Shown: positions 26,889-35,554 of the stretch, piece after piece
Layout of the letters: each line of letters opens with the position of its first letter
Position numbering within the stretch: the stretch's first letter is position 1
Origin: Rhizobium mayense
GTDB lineage: Bacteria > Pseudomonadota > Alphaproteobacteria > Rhizobiales > Rhizobiaceae
DNA: 64,000 bases
NCBI RefSeq assembly: GCF_030272705.1
Contig: NZ_JARFYM010000024.1
Coordinates: forward strand, 62,001 to 126,000
Direction of reading: 5' to 3'
Made by a program: the position numbers and the translations under genes
Notes under the pieces: model-generated
The model's input: the letters and a program-made list of their open reading frames with translations, nothing else
What the model was told of the DNA's origin: nothing
Databases searched by the model: none

Positions 26889-28931
26889 TCAGAGCATCGA
26901 GCAGTAGCGCAGAGCGTCGTAGATCGCCGCATGGATGTTGCGGCTCGCCACGGCATCGCCGATCCTGATCAGATCGAAGGCGCCCTCGCCGTTTCGTTGC
27001 GGCAGTGGCGGGCGGCGGGCAATCAATGCCTGATAATCGACGGCGCCAAGATTTCGCGAGGCTGGCTTCAGCTCGAGGTACAGCTCATCATTGGCCATTG
27101 TGCCATGCTCGACGACGACCTGCGATACGCGCCGCTCCCATTCCGACTTTTCCGAAAAATCCGAGCTCAGGACCGCAATCAGCGCATTCCCGTCGCGGCG
27201 GACCGACTTCAGCCGGGTGTTTATCGTCACCCTGACGTTTCTCTCTGCGAAGGTTTTCGCATAAGGCACATGGTTCATGCCGCCCATTTCCGGCGCGAAG
27301 AAGCGTTCGGGTGAGACGAGCTCCAGCTCTGCGCCGCTATTGGCGATGACTTCGGCTGCCGACATGCCCTGATGGCCACCATTGTCATCAAATAGCAAGA
27401 CTTGGCCCTCGGGCCTCACAGCGCCGGCCAGAATATCCCAGGACGAGGTCACGAGTTGATCGCCCGCGTCGAGCTCGGGCGATTGCGCGATGCCGCCCGT
27501 CGCGACAACAACGATATCAGGCTCGAATGCCAGAAGGTCGTCCGCGCCGGCGTAAACGTCATAGTGGATCGCAACGCCAAGGCGTTCCAGCTCCGAAAGC
27601 CGCCAGTCGACGATACCGATCATCTCCTTGCGGCGCGGATTGCGGGTGAGAAGGTTGATCTGCCCGCCTGCCTTCCCGGTTGCTTCGAGCACATCGACCC
27701 TGTGGCCACGCTCGGCAAGGACGCGCGCCGCCTCCAGGCCTGCGGGACCGGCGCCGATCACGACGGCCTTCCGAGCCACGGATGCCCTTTCGATCTGATG
27801 CGGCATCTCGGCCTCGCGACCGGTCGCCGCGTTATGAATACAGAGCGCCTCGCCGCCTTCATAGATGCGGTCGAGACAATAAGTTGCCCCGACGCAGGGA
27901 CGGATGCGCGCCTCCTCACCGGCCATGACCTTGTTGACGATGTGCGGATCGGCAATATGGGCGCGCGTCATGCCGACCATGTCTAGCTTGCCCTCCGCGA
28001 TCGCATGGCGTGCTGTCGCGATATCGGCGATACGGGCTGCGTGGAAAACCGGGAATTTGGTTGCCGCCCTGACCTCGCCCGCGAAATCGAGATGCGGCGC
28101 CGACGCCATGCCCTGGATAGGGATGACGTTGTTGAGCGCCGCGTCATGATCGATATGTCCACGAATAACGTTGAGAAAGTCGATACTTCCGGATGCGGCA
28201 AGGCGCCGCGCGATCTCGATGCCCTCTTCCCGCGACAGGCCCTTCTCCCAATCCTCGTCGGCGACAAGCCGCATGCCGACGATGAAATCCGGACCGACCG
28301 CCTTGCGGATGGCCTCGGTTACCATCATCGAGAAGCGCATGCGATTTTCGAGCGAGCCACCGAAGTCGTCGTCGCGCTTATTCGTCGCCGGCGACCAGAA
28401 GCCATCGATCAGATGGCCGTAGGCTTCGAGCTCGATGCCATCGAGGCCGGCTGCCTGCATGCGCTGCGCGGCGGCGGCGAAATCGGCAATGATGCGCTCG
28501 ACATCCCATTCTTCGGCCGCCTTCGGAAAGGCGCGGTGCGCCGGCTCGCGGATCGGCGACGGTGCAAGCACGGGCAGCCAGTCACCCCTGTTCCAGCCTG
28601 TCCGGCGACCGAGATGGGTAAGCTGGATCATCACGGCCGCACCATATTCATGACAATCGTCGGCGAGCTTTTTCAGCCACGGAACTATCTCGTCGCGATA
28701 GGCGTGAAGATTGCCGAAGGCTGGCGGCGAATCCGGCGACACGACAGCAGATCCTGCCGTCATAGTCAGCGCAATGCCGCCTTTCGCCTTTTCGCGATGA
28801 TAGAGCCTGTAGCGATCCGTCGGCATGCCGCCCTCGGAATAGGCCGGCTCATGTGCCGTCGACATGATGCGGTTCTTCAGGGTCAAATGCTTGAGTTGAT
28901 AGGGCTGAAGCAAGGGGTCGTTGGAGGTCAT
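26889..28931 (-). CDS. NADH:flavin oxidoreductase, DgcA/StcD (N-methyl-amine demethylase) type
   Basis: About 680 residues in the 2,4-dienoyl-CoA reductase/trimethylamine-dehydrogenase layout. There is an N-terminal old-yellow-enzyme TIM barrel (residues 5-340, with VMIQLTHLGRRTGW and GLDGIELEAYGHLIDGFWSP), a cysteine cluster RPCVGATYCLDRIYEGGEAL, then FAD/NAD(H) domains starting VVIGAGPAGLEAARVLAERG. Only three cluster cysteines are obvious. The family demethylates dimethylglycine, N-methylproline (stachydrine route) and similar amines. Next to carnitine-to-betaine genes, dimethylglycine is the most likely substrate, by inference. ATG 28931 was chosen over the upstream in-frame codons. Confidence 0.8.
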   Translation of the reverse strand: MTSNDPLLQPYQLKHLTLKNRIMSTAHEPAYSEGGMPTDRYRLYHREKAKGGIALTMTAGSAVVSPDSPPAFGNLHAYRDEIVPWLKKLADDCHEYGAAVMIQLTHLGRRTGWNRGDWLPVLAPSPIREPAHRAFPKAAEEWDVERIIADFAAAAQRMQAAGLDGIELEAYGHLIDGFWSPATNKRDDDFGGSLENRMRFSMMVTEAIRKAVGPDFIVGMRLVADEDWEKGLSREEGIEIARRLAASGSIDFLNVIRGHIDHDAALNNVIPIQGMASAPHLDFAGEVRAATKFPVFHAARIADIATARHAIAEGKLDMVGMTRAHIADPHIVNKVMAGEEARIRPCVGATYCLDRIYEGGEALCIHNAATGREAEMPHQIERASVARKAVVIGAGPAGLEAARVLAERGHRVDVLEATGKAGGQINLLTRNPRRKEMIGIVDWRLSELERLGVAIHYDVYAGADDLLAFEPDIVVVATGGIAQSPELDAGDQLVTSSWDILAGAVRPEGQVLLFDDNGGHQGMSAAEVIANSGAELELVSPERFFAPEMGGMNHVPYAKTFAERNVRVTINTRLKSVRRDGNALIAVLSSDFSEKSEWERRVSQVVVEHGTMANDELYLELKPASRNLGAVDYQALIARRPPLPQRNGEGAFDLIRIGDAVASRNIHAAIYDALRYCSML

Positions 28932-29007
28932 GTCGCTGTCATCGCTTTGTGAAATCGAGGCTCGGGCCGCCATCTTTGCCGAGACAAGGGCCGATAGCTA
29001 TAGCTTG

Positions 29008-29916
29008 CTAGGCGGGCGCACGCGCCCGACGACCATGTCGCAGGTCGACGGCTGTGTGCCAGACGATCGTCACGAAGATAATCGCCCCGCCAACGAAAGT
29101 AGCCACAGGCGGTATTTCCGAAAAGAAGAGCCAGACCCAGAACGGAGTCAATACGATTTCCATGGAGCTGATGAGGGCTGCATCGGCTGCCGGCATCTTT
29201 CTCGAACCGAACAGGAAGAGGACGAAGGCGAGCGCGAAATTCGTCGCCCCGAAAGCCGCCAGCAAGAGCCAATTGTGAGCGTCAATAGAACTCGTCGAGG
29301 CGAATGGTACGAAGACCACGAATGCGAGGAACCCGCTGGCGACACTCGACGGCAGGATAGGGATGCTAGGGTCCATGCGCGGGATAACGATGATGAGGGC
29401 GAAGGTGACCGTCATCCCGAGCGCCAGCAGGTCTCCAACACCCGTACCACCGCCGATCGAAGATGCGACGATGATGGCTACGCCGATAAGGCAGATGCCG
29501 CCGGCGATCAACGTCCGCTTCGCCACGCGTTCCTTCAGCATGATCCAGCTAAGAAACGCCGCGATGAACGGTGCCGTCGCATAGATCATCGTCACGTTCG
29601 CGACCGTGGTCATGTAGAGCGCGCCGATGAAGCAGGCCTGGCTGATGGTCTGACAGGCAAGCATTGCCAGACCGCCGGGATGAAAAATCGAGCTCCATTG
29701 GCGCCGCGAAAACCCGCCTTCGAGGAAAAAGCTTGGAACCAACATGAATACGCCGCCAAACAGCGACCGCCAGGCGATCGCCGTCCATATGTCCGTGGTC
29801 AGAAGGCGCGCGTAGATGCCGCTGCAGCTCCACGCAAGCATTGCCGTAGCCACGAGAATGACGCCCTTCTCGTAGTCGCTGGCAAGAGCGGAGCGGGCCG
29901 GAAACTGAAAAGTCAT
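29008..29916 (-). CDS. EamA/DMT-family transporter
   Basis: 302 residues, ten predicted TM helices in two EamA repeats (first near VILVATAMLAWSCSGIYARL, second near FALIIVIPRMDP onward, ending AFVLFLFGSRKMPAADAALI and FWVWLFFSEIPPVATFVGGA). Drug/metabolite transporters of this kind usually export amino-acid-like metabolites. Divergent from the LysR regulator by about 110 bp and same strand as the flavin oxidoreductase, 76 bp downstream; probably LysR-controlled. Confidence 0.88.
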   Translation of the reverse strand: MTFQFPARSALASDYEKGVILVATAMLAWSCSGIYARLLTTDIWTAIAWRSLFGGVFMLVPSFFLEGGFSRRQWSSIFHPGGLAMLACQTISQACFIGALYMTTVANVTMIYATAPFIAAFLSWIMLKERVAKRTLIAGGICLIGVAIIVASSIGGGTGVGDLLALGMTVTFALIIVIPRMDPSIPILPSSVASGFLAFVVFVPFASTSSIDAHNWLLLAAFGATNFALAFVLFLFGSRKMPAADAALISSMEIVLTPFWVWLFFSEIPPVATFVGGAIIFVTIVWHTAVDLRHGRRARAPA

Positions 29917-30029
29917 GGAATGGACTCAGGAAGAAACACCGAACGATCAACAACTGTGTGCGCCGATATTTGACATCAGACAAACGAATAGTAGAGATAT
30001 GTGCCATCGGAAATTTTTGTGGCTTGCCC

Positions 30030-30905
30030 ATGCGCGAACCCATCGAAAGCGATCTGCTCCGGACGTTTCTCATCATCACTGAGACGTCGAATTTTTCCGT
30101 TGCCGCGCAACGCATAGGCCGTACGCAATCGGCGGTCAGTGCCCAGATCAAACGTCTTGAGGAAATCGTCGGTGAGGCGCTGTTCGAAAGAAGCGCGCGC
30201 GGGGTCGTGCTGACCCGGTCGGGGAATCAGTTGCTTCCCTATGCACAACGGATCGTCGACCTGTTGAACGAGGCGGCCGCAACGATCCGCACCAAGCCGT
30301 TGAATGGACCGGTTCGCATCGGAATTCCGGAAGAATACAGCCAGACTGTCCTGCCGGCGGCCCTTGCCGCCTTCGCCGTCCGGCACCCCGCCGTCGAAGT
30401 GACTGTCTCCTGCGACTACACGGCACGAAATCTTGCCGCCCTGGAGAAGGACGAACTTGACCTAGCCGTGGTCTTCGACTGGAGCAATCATTCCAATGGC
30501 GAGGTCCTCTGCATCGACCCAACAGTCTGGGTGACCTCGCTGGTGCATCGCCTGCATGACGCGACGCCGCTGCCGGTTGCCACATACCGGAACTCGACCT
30601 GGGCGCGGGATTTTGCCCTGCGTTCGCTGGAGCAGCAGGCGCGGTCCTATCGCATCGCCTTCATCGCAGACACCAGTTCCGGCCTGAAAAACGCCGTCTC
30701 CGCGGGCCTCGCCGTCACGACTCTATCCCGAAGCAATATTCCACACGGCTGCCGGGAGCTGACGAGCGACGACGGCTTTCCGCCGGTCGATTCCTCTCGC
30801 GTCGTCCTGCGCCGCAATCCCTATCATTCAAGCGAGGCGATCCAGGAGCTTGCGGAAATGGTGCGCGAAGCTTTCCAGCCTATGTCGGCTCTGCTGCAGC
30901 CGTAG
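30030..30905 (+). CDS. LysR-family transcriptional regulator
   Basis: 291 residues. The N-terminal winged helix is MREPIESDLLRTFLIITETS followed by FSVAAQRIGRTQSAVSAQIK; the effector domain begins near GPVRIGIPEEYSQTVLPAAL. ATG 30030 is selected over an upstream start at 29958. Divergently transcribed from the EamA transporter and flavin oxidoreductase, which are its likely targets. Its 3' end overlaps the convergent GlxA-type gene by 26 bp. Confidence 0.88.
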   Translation: MREPIESDLLRTFLIITETSNFSVAAQRIGRTQSAVSAQIKRLEEIVGEALFERSARGVVLTRSGNQLLPYAQRIVDLLNEAAATIRTKPLNGPVRIGIPEEYSQTVLPAALAAFAVRHPAVEVTVSCDYTARNLAALEKDELDLAVVFDWSNHSNGEVLCIDPTVWVTSLVHRLHDATPLPVATYRNSTWARDFALRSLEQQARSYRIAFIADTSSGLKNAVSAGLAVTTLSRSNIPHGCRELTSDDGFPPVDSSRVVLRRNPYHSSEAIQELAEMVREAFQPMSALLQP

Positions 30906-31878
30906 AGCGCCGGCGCAGGCGCTGCCGCGTGCCGGAAGGACTTTCTGAAAAGCTGGCGCGATAGCTGCGCGAAAAGGCGGACGCCGAGTTGAAGCCGGTC
31001 GCCGCAGCGATCTCCGCGAAAGATTCCTTGGTCTCGATCACCTTGCGGCGCGCGGCGTTGAGCCGAAGGGCCAGGTAATGCACATGCGGCGGAGCGCCAA
31101 AGCTTTCCTGAAAAAGCGCCTGGAGATGACGGGCGCTGACGCCGACGCGCCGCGCCAGGCGCGTCAGGACCAGCGGTTGCTCGATATTCTCCTCCATCAG
31201 CCGCACGGCCTGTGCGACGCGCGGGTCGCGCATGCGCAGGCCGGCGGTCGACGGCGAAAGCTCGACTGCACCGTAGACGGCTGCCGGCTCATAGATGAAA
31301 AGCCGGCTCACTTCGAGGGCAAGCGAATAGCCCTGTCGCCGCCGGATGATCTCCAGCATGAGGTCGACGGTCGGCAGTGAGCCCGCGGTGGTGATGCGCT
31401 TGCCATCGATCACGAAACGGTCCTTGACGGCACGCACCTGCGGATACGCCAGTGCGAAATCCTCAAAGTCCTCCCAATGGACTGCCGCCGACACATTGTT
31501 GAGAAGACTCGCCTCGGCCAGCAGCCAACTGCCGGACTCGATGCCGGCCATCATCGAACGATGGCGCGCCGTCTGCGACAACTGCATCTTCAGCGCCTGT
31601 GTCGCGCTGCGGCGCCAATTGTAGCTCGCCAGCACGAAAAGCGGAGCGGAGTCGTGTGTCGGCCGGAAGCTGCCGGAAGCCGGAACCGGAATCTGGCTTG
31701 TCGTTTCGATGGGCGAGCCATCAGGTGTAAACAAATGCCAGCGATAGATTTCGGCCCCGGAAATGCGATTGGCGCCGCGCAACGGTTCGATCACCGATGC
31801 GATCAGGATGAGGTTCGTTTCCGGCAGCACGAGCAGGTCGATGTCGAGCGGCCTATTGATTGAGGTGAACACGGACAT
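30880..31878 (-). CDS. GlxA/CdhR-type AraC regulator of carnitine genes
   Basis: About 332 residues: an N-terminal DJ-1/PfpI-like domain (PLDIDLLVLPETNLILIASV, with the elbow region GIESGSWLLAEASLL, Ser replacing the usual Cys) and a C-terminal AraC domain (LARRVGVSARHLQALFQESF, then ATGFNSASAFSRSYRASF). The layout is that of the CdhR/GbdR carnitine and betaine regulators. It is divergent from the BKACE-carnitine dehydrogenase operon across 98 bp containing TTCCGGAA and other short inverted repeats that may be its operator. ATG 31878 is preferred; a TTG at 31923 would extend it. Confidence 0.85.
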   Translation of the reverse strand: MSVFTSINRPLDIDLLVLPETNLILIASVIEPLRGANRISGAEIYRWHLFTPDGSPIETTSQIPVPASGSFRPTHDSAPLFVLASYNWRRSATQALKMQLSQTARHRSMMAGIESGSWLLAEASLLNNVSAAVHWEDFEDFALAYPQVRAVKDRFVIDGKRITTAGSLPTVDLMLEIIRRRQGYSLALEVSRLFIYEPAAVYGAVELSPSTAGLRMRDPRVAQAVRLMEENIEQPLVLTRLARRVGVSARHLQALFQESFGAPPHVHYLALRLNAARRKVIETKESFAEIAAATGFNSASAFSRSYRASFSESPSGTRQRLRRRSTAAAEPT

Positions 31879-31976
31879 CCTCGCATGTTTCCGATAATGT
31901 ATCGTTTGCTTCCGGAAATGCAAAGCAAGAAGACGTCACATGCCTCGTAATGCGCCCAATACGAGGGAGAACAATA

Positions 31977-32879
31977 ATGCCTCTTGCGATGAACCGCGAT
32001 GTCTTCATCACTTGTGCCGTCACCGGCGCCGGTGACACGGTTTCGAAATCCAGCCATGTTCCGATCACTCCCAAGCAGATCGCGGAATCCGCGATCGATG
32101 CCGCCAACGCTGGTGCCGCCGTCGTCCATTGTCATGTCCGCGATCCCGAGACTGGCGCTGCCAGCCGCCGCAACGATCTCTACAAGGAAGTAACGGACCG
32201 CATCCGCTCCGCGGATGTCGATGTGGTGCTCAACCTGACCGCTGGCATGGGCGGCGACCTCATTTTCGGCGATGTTGAACGCCCCCTGCCCCTGAACGAT
32301 CGAGGTACTGACATGGCGGGAGCCTCCGAACGCGTCAGCCATGTTGCCGAGTGCCTGCCGGAAATCTGCACGCTCGATTGCGGCACGATGAACTTCAGTC
32401 TCGGCGACTATGTGATGACCAATACGCCATCCATGCTGCGCGCAATGGCGAAGAAGATGACGGATCTCGGCGTGCGGCCCGAGATCGAAGCCTTCGATAC
32501 CGGTCATCTCTGGTTTGCCAAGCAGCTTGCCGAGGAGGGTTTGATTGAGCATCCCATCCTCATCCAGCTCTGCATGGGCATCCCCTGGGGGGCGCCCGAT
32601 GACCTGAACACCTTCATGGCGATGGTCAACAACGTTCCCTCGAGCTGGACCTTCTCGGCCTTTTCTATCGGTCGCAACGCCTTGGCCTATCCGGCTGCCG
32701 CTGTGCTTGCCGGCGGTAATGTCCGCGTTGGGCTCGAGGACAATCTCTATGCCGGAAAGGGCGTGCTCGCCACCAACGCCCAGCTGGTCGAAAAAGCGGT
32801 GCAGGTCGTCGAAGGCATGGGCGCGCGCATTATCGGCCCCGAGGATGTCCGCAAGAAACTGAAACTGACGAAGCGCTGA
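31977..32879 (+). CDS. BKACE (DUF849) 3-dehydrocarnitine cleavage enzyme
   Basis: Beta-keto acid cleavage enzyme: beta-keto acid plus acetyl-CoA gives acetoacetate plus a new acyl-CoA. With dehydrocarnitine the product is betainyl-CoA. 300 residues with DVFITCAVTGAGDT at the N terminus, the Zn-binding AAVVHCHVRDPETG, LNLTAGMGGD, CTLDCGTMNFSLGD and VGLEDNLYAGKGVLATNAQL. GAGGGAGAA precedes ATG 31977. Eight bases before the carnitine dehydrogenase, which supplies its substrate. Confidence 0.9.
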   Translation: MPLAMNRDVFITCAVTGAGDTVSKSSHVPITPKQIAESAIDAANAGAAVVHCHVRDPETGAASRRNDLYKEVTDRIRSADVDVVLNLTAGMGGDLIFGDVERPLPLNDRGTDMAGASERVSHVAECLPEICTLDCGTMNFSLGDYVMTNTPSMLRAMAKKMTDLGVRPEIEAFDTGHLWFAKQLAEEGLIEHPILIQLCMGIPWGAPDDLNTFMAMVNNVPSSWTFSAFSIGRNALAYPAAAVLAGGNVRVGLEDNLYAGKGVLATNAQLVEKAVQVVEGMGARIIGPEDVRKKLKLTKR

Positions 32880-32886
32880 GGCCCCG

Positions 32887-34377
32887 ATGACCATGATCAG
32901 CAAGGCAGCCTGCATCGGCGGCGGCGTCATCGGCGGCGGATGGATCGCCCGTTTTCTGCTGGCAGGCATCGATGTCGATGTCTACGATCCCCATCCGGAA
33001 GCAACCCGCATCGTCGGCGAAGTGCTGGCGAACGCGGAAAAAGCCTATGCGATGCTGACCGGCGCACCCCTTCCGCCACGCGGCAAGCTCGCCTTCCGTG
33101 AGACCCTGGAGCAAGCCGTTGCCGGTGCCGATTGGATCCAGGAGAGCGTCCCCGAGCGGCTGGACCTCAAGCGCAAGGTACTGACGCAGATCGATGCGGC
33201 GGCGGGGCCAGATGCGCTGATCGGCTCCTCGACCTCGGGTCTGTTGCCGACCGACCTGCAGCGCGACATGCGCTATCCGGAACGCCTCTTCGTCGCCCAC
33301 CCCTATAATCCCGTCTATCTGCTGCCGCTTGTGGAAATCGTCGGTGGCGAGAAGACGTCGACAGAAACGATCCAGGCCGCCATGGAACGTCTGCCGCCGA
33401 TCGGCATGAAGGGCGTCCATATTGCCAAGGAGATCGAGGCTTTCGTTGGGGACCGTCTGCTGGAGGCCCTATGGCGGGAGGCGCTCTGGCTGATCAAGGA
33501 CGACATCTGCACCGTCGAGACACTGGATGATGTCATTCGCTATTCCTTCGGTTTGCGCTGGGCGCAGATGGGTCTCTTCCAGACCTACCGCATTGCCGGC
33601 GGTGAAGCGGGCATGCGGCACTTCCTCGCGCAATTCGGCCCGGCCCTGCAATGGAACTGGACGAAGCTGATGGATGTCGTCGATCTCGACGATGCACTGG
33701 TCGAAAAAATCGGCCAGCAGTCGGACGAACAGGCTGATGGACTGTCGATCCGTGAGCTGGAGCGCATTCGTGACGAAAATCTTGTCGGCATCCTGCAGAC
33801 CCTGAAGGGCAGCCACGACGGCAAAGGCTGGGGCGCCGGCAAGCTGCTCAAGGAATTCGAGCAGGGCCTTTGGGCGGCGGCGGGCGGCGGCAAAAAGCTG
33901 TGGGACGCCGGGCAGCCATTGCGCCTTATCGAAACCAAAGTCAGTCCGGCCTGGGTGGACTATAACGGCCATATGACCGAGCACCGTTATCTGCAGGTGT
34001 TCGGCGATACCTCGGACGCGCTGCTGCGGCTGATCGGCGTCGACTTTGCTTATGTCGAACGCGGTCACAGCTATTACACCGTCGAGACGCATATTCGCCA
34101 TCTCGCCGAGGCCAAGCTCGGCCGGGCTATCCATTCGACCTGCCAGGTTCTGTCAGCCGACGAGAAGCGGCTGCGTGTGTTCCACACGATCTACGACACG
34201 GCGACGGGCGAAGCGATCGCCACCGGCGAACACATGCTGCTGCATGTCGATGCCAAGGCCGGAAAAGCCGCTCCTGCACCGGAGGAGGTGCTGAGCAAAA
34301 TTAGGCCGATCGCCGAGGCCCATGAAAAACTGCCTGTGCCGGAGGGAGCCGGCCGTCACGTGGGACAAAAACGCTAG
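32887..34377 (+). CDS. lcdH: L-carnitine dehydrogenase fused to betainyl-CoA thioesterase
   Basis: Two enzymes in one chain of 496 residues. Residues 1-320 are a 3-hydroxyacyl-CoA dehydrogenase-like fold: CIGGGVIGGGWIARFLLAGI binds NAD, and the SSTSGLLPTDLQ and HPYNPVYLLPLVEIVGG blocks follow. This half oxidises L-carnitine to 3-dehydrocarnitine. From about residue 350 a hotdog thioesterase follows (VSPAWVDYNGHMTEHRYLQV), which would release glycine betaine from the betainyl-CoA made by the upstream BKACE enzyme. The fusion is known in Rhizobiales. Same operon, gap 7 bp. Confidence 0.9.
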   Translation: MTMISKAACIGGGVIGGGWIARFLLAGIDVDVYDPHPEATRIVGEVLANAEKAYAMLTGAPLPPRGKLAFRETLEQAVAGADWIQESVPERLDLKRKVLTQIDAAAGPDALIGSSTSGLLPTDLQRDMRYPERLFVAHPYNPVYLLPLVEIVGGEKTSTETIQAAMERLPPIGMKGVHIAKEIEAFVGDRLLEALWREALWLIKDDICTVETLDDVIRYSFGLRWAQMGLFQTYRIAGGEAGMRHFLAQFGPALQWNWTKLMDVVDLDDALVEKIGQQSDEQADGLSIRELERIRDENLVGILQTLKGSHDGKGWGAGKLLKEFEQGLWAAAGGGKKLWDAGQPLRLIETKVSPAWVDYNGHMTEHRYLQVFGDTSDALLRLIGVDFAYVERGHSYYTVETHIRHLAEAKLGRAIHSTCQVLSADEKRLRVFHTIYDTATGEAIATGEHMLLHVDAKAGKAAPAPEEVLSKIRPIAEAHEKLPVPEGAGRHVGQKR

Positions 34378-34389
34378 GAGGAGGCGATC

Positions 34390-35550
34390 GTGAACTTCGG
34401 ACTCAGCGAAGAACAGGAGATGATCGTCAAGACGGTCCGCGATTTCGTCGAGACGGAGATTTATCCGTACGAGAACGAGGTCGACCGCACCGGCATCGTC
34501 TCGCCGGGGCTTGCCCAGGAGATCCGGCGCAAATGCATCGAACTCGGTTTCTATGCCTGTAACTTTCCCGAGGAGATCGGCGGCGCCGGCCTCGACCATG
34601 TGACCTTCACCCTCGTCGAACGTGAGCTCGGCCGCGGCTCGATGGGGCTGACGGTCTTCTTCGGCCGCCCTTCCGGAATCCTGATGGCCTGCGAAGGCGA
34701 GCAGCGCGAGAGATATCTCCTGCCGGCCGTGCGCGGCGAGAAGATTGACGCGCTCGCCATTACCGAACCCGACGCCGGCTCCGACATGCGCGGCATGAAA
34801 TGCGCAGCGCGGCAGGATGGCGACGATTTCGTTCTGAACGGCACCAAGCATTTCATCTCCCATGCCGATGTCGCCGATTTCGTCATCGTCTTTGCCGCCA
34901 CCGGCGAGGAAGAAACGCCTAAGGGTGCGAAGAAGAAGATCACCGCTTTTCTGGTCGATCGCGGCACGCCAGGGTTCGATATCCTCAAGGGCTACGACTC
35001 GGTCTCCCATCGCGGCTACCACAACGTCATCCTGAACTTCACCGATTGCCGCCTGCCGAAGTCCCAGGTGCTGGGCGAGGTGCATCGCGGCTTCGACATT
35101 GCCAATGAATGGCTTTATGGCACGCGTCTGACGGTCGCAGCGACCTGCGTCGGGCGGGCTCGACGCGTCTTCGACCTGGCCCTGCCCTATGCGGCGGAGC
35201 GCAAGCAGTTCGGCCGGCCGATCGGCGCCAATCAGGGCGTGTCGTTCAAGCTTGCCGACATGATCACGGAGATCGATGCCGCAGACTTGCTGACACTATC
35301 CGCCGCCTGGAAACTGGATGCCGGCGTCCCGGCCAATCGCGAGATCGCATCGGCCAAGCTCTACGCCTCCGAAATGCTTGCCCGCGTCACCGACGAGGCG
35401 ATCCAGATCTTCGGCGGCATGGGACTGATGGACGACCTGCCGCTCGCCCGTTTCTGGCGCGATGCGCGCGTCGAACGCATATGGGACGGAACCTCGGAAA
35501 TCCAGCGGCACATCATCAGCCGCGATCTGCTGCGGCCATTCGGAGCCTAG
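34390..35550 (+). CDS. Acyl-CoA dehydrogenase (likely gamma-butyrobetainyl-CoA dehydrogenase)
   Basis: 386 residues, complete acyl-CoA dehydrogenase: FGLSEEQEMIVKTVRDFVET, ALAITEPDAGSDMRGMKC, FVLNGTKHFISHADVADFVI, a C-terminal RKQFGRPIGANQGVSFKLAD and QIFGGMGLMDDLPLARFWRD. It starts with GTG behind AGGAGGAGG. In a carnitine operon with a CoA ligase and hydratase it would oxidise gamma-butyrobetainyl-CoA to crotonobetainyl-CoA (CaiA runs the reverse reaction in enterics). Substrate is inferred from context only. Confidence 0.88.
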   Translation: MNFGLSEEQEMIVKTVRDFVETEIYPYENEVDRTGIVSPGLAQEIRRKCIELGFYACNFPEEIGGAGLDHVTFTLVERELGRGSMGLTVFFGRPSGILMACEGEQRERYLLPAVRGEKIDALAITEPDAGSDMRGMKCAARQDGDDFVLNGTKHFISHADVADFVIVFAATGEEETPKGAKKKITAFLVDRGTPGFDILKGYDSVSHRGYHNVILNFTDCRLPKSQVLGEVHRGFDIANEWLYGTRLTVAATCVGRARRVFDLALPYAAERKQFGRPIGANQGVSFKLADMITEIDAADLLTLSAAWKLDAGVPANREIASAKLYASEMLARVTDEAIQIFGGMGLMDDLPLARFWRDARVERIWDGTSEIQRHIISRDLLRPFGA

Positions 35551-35554
35551 TCGG

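Noticed and set aside
29549-30151. 200-codon minus-strand frame across the EamA-LysR promoter region
   Set aside because: Overlaps both divergent genes and the promoter region; an out-of-frame shadow of EamA.
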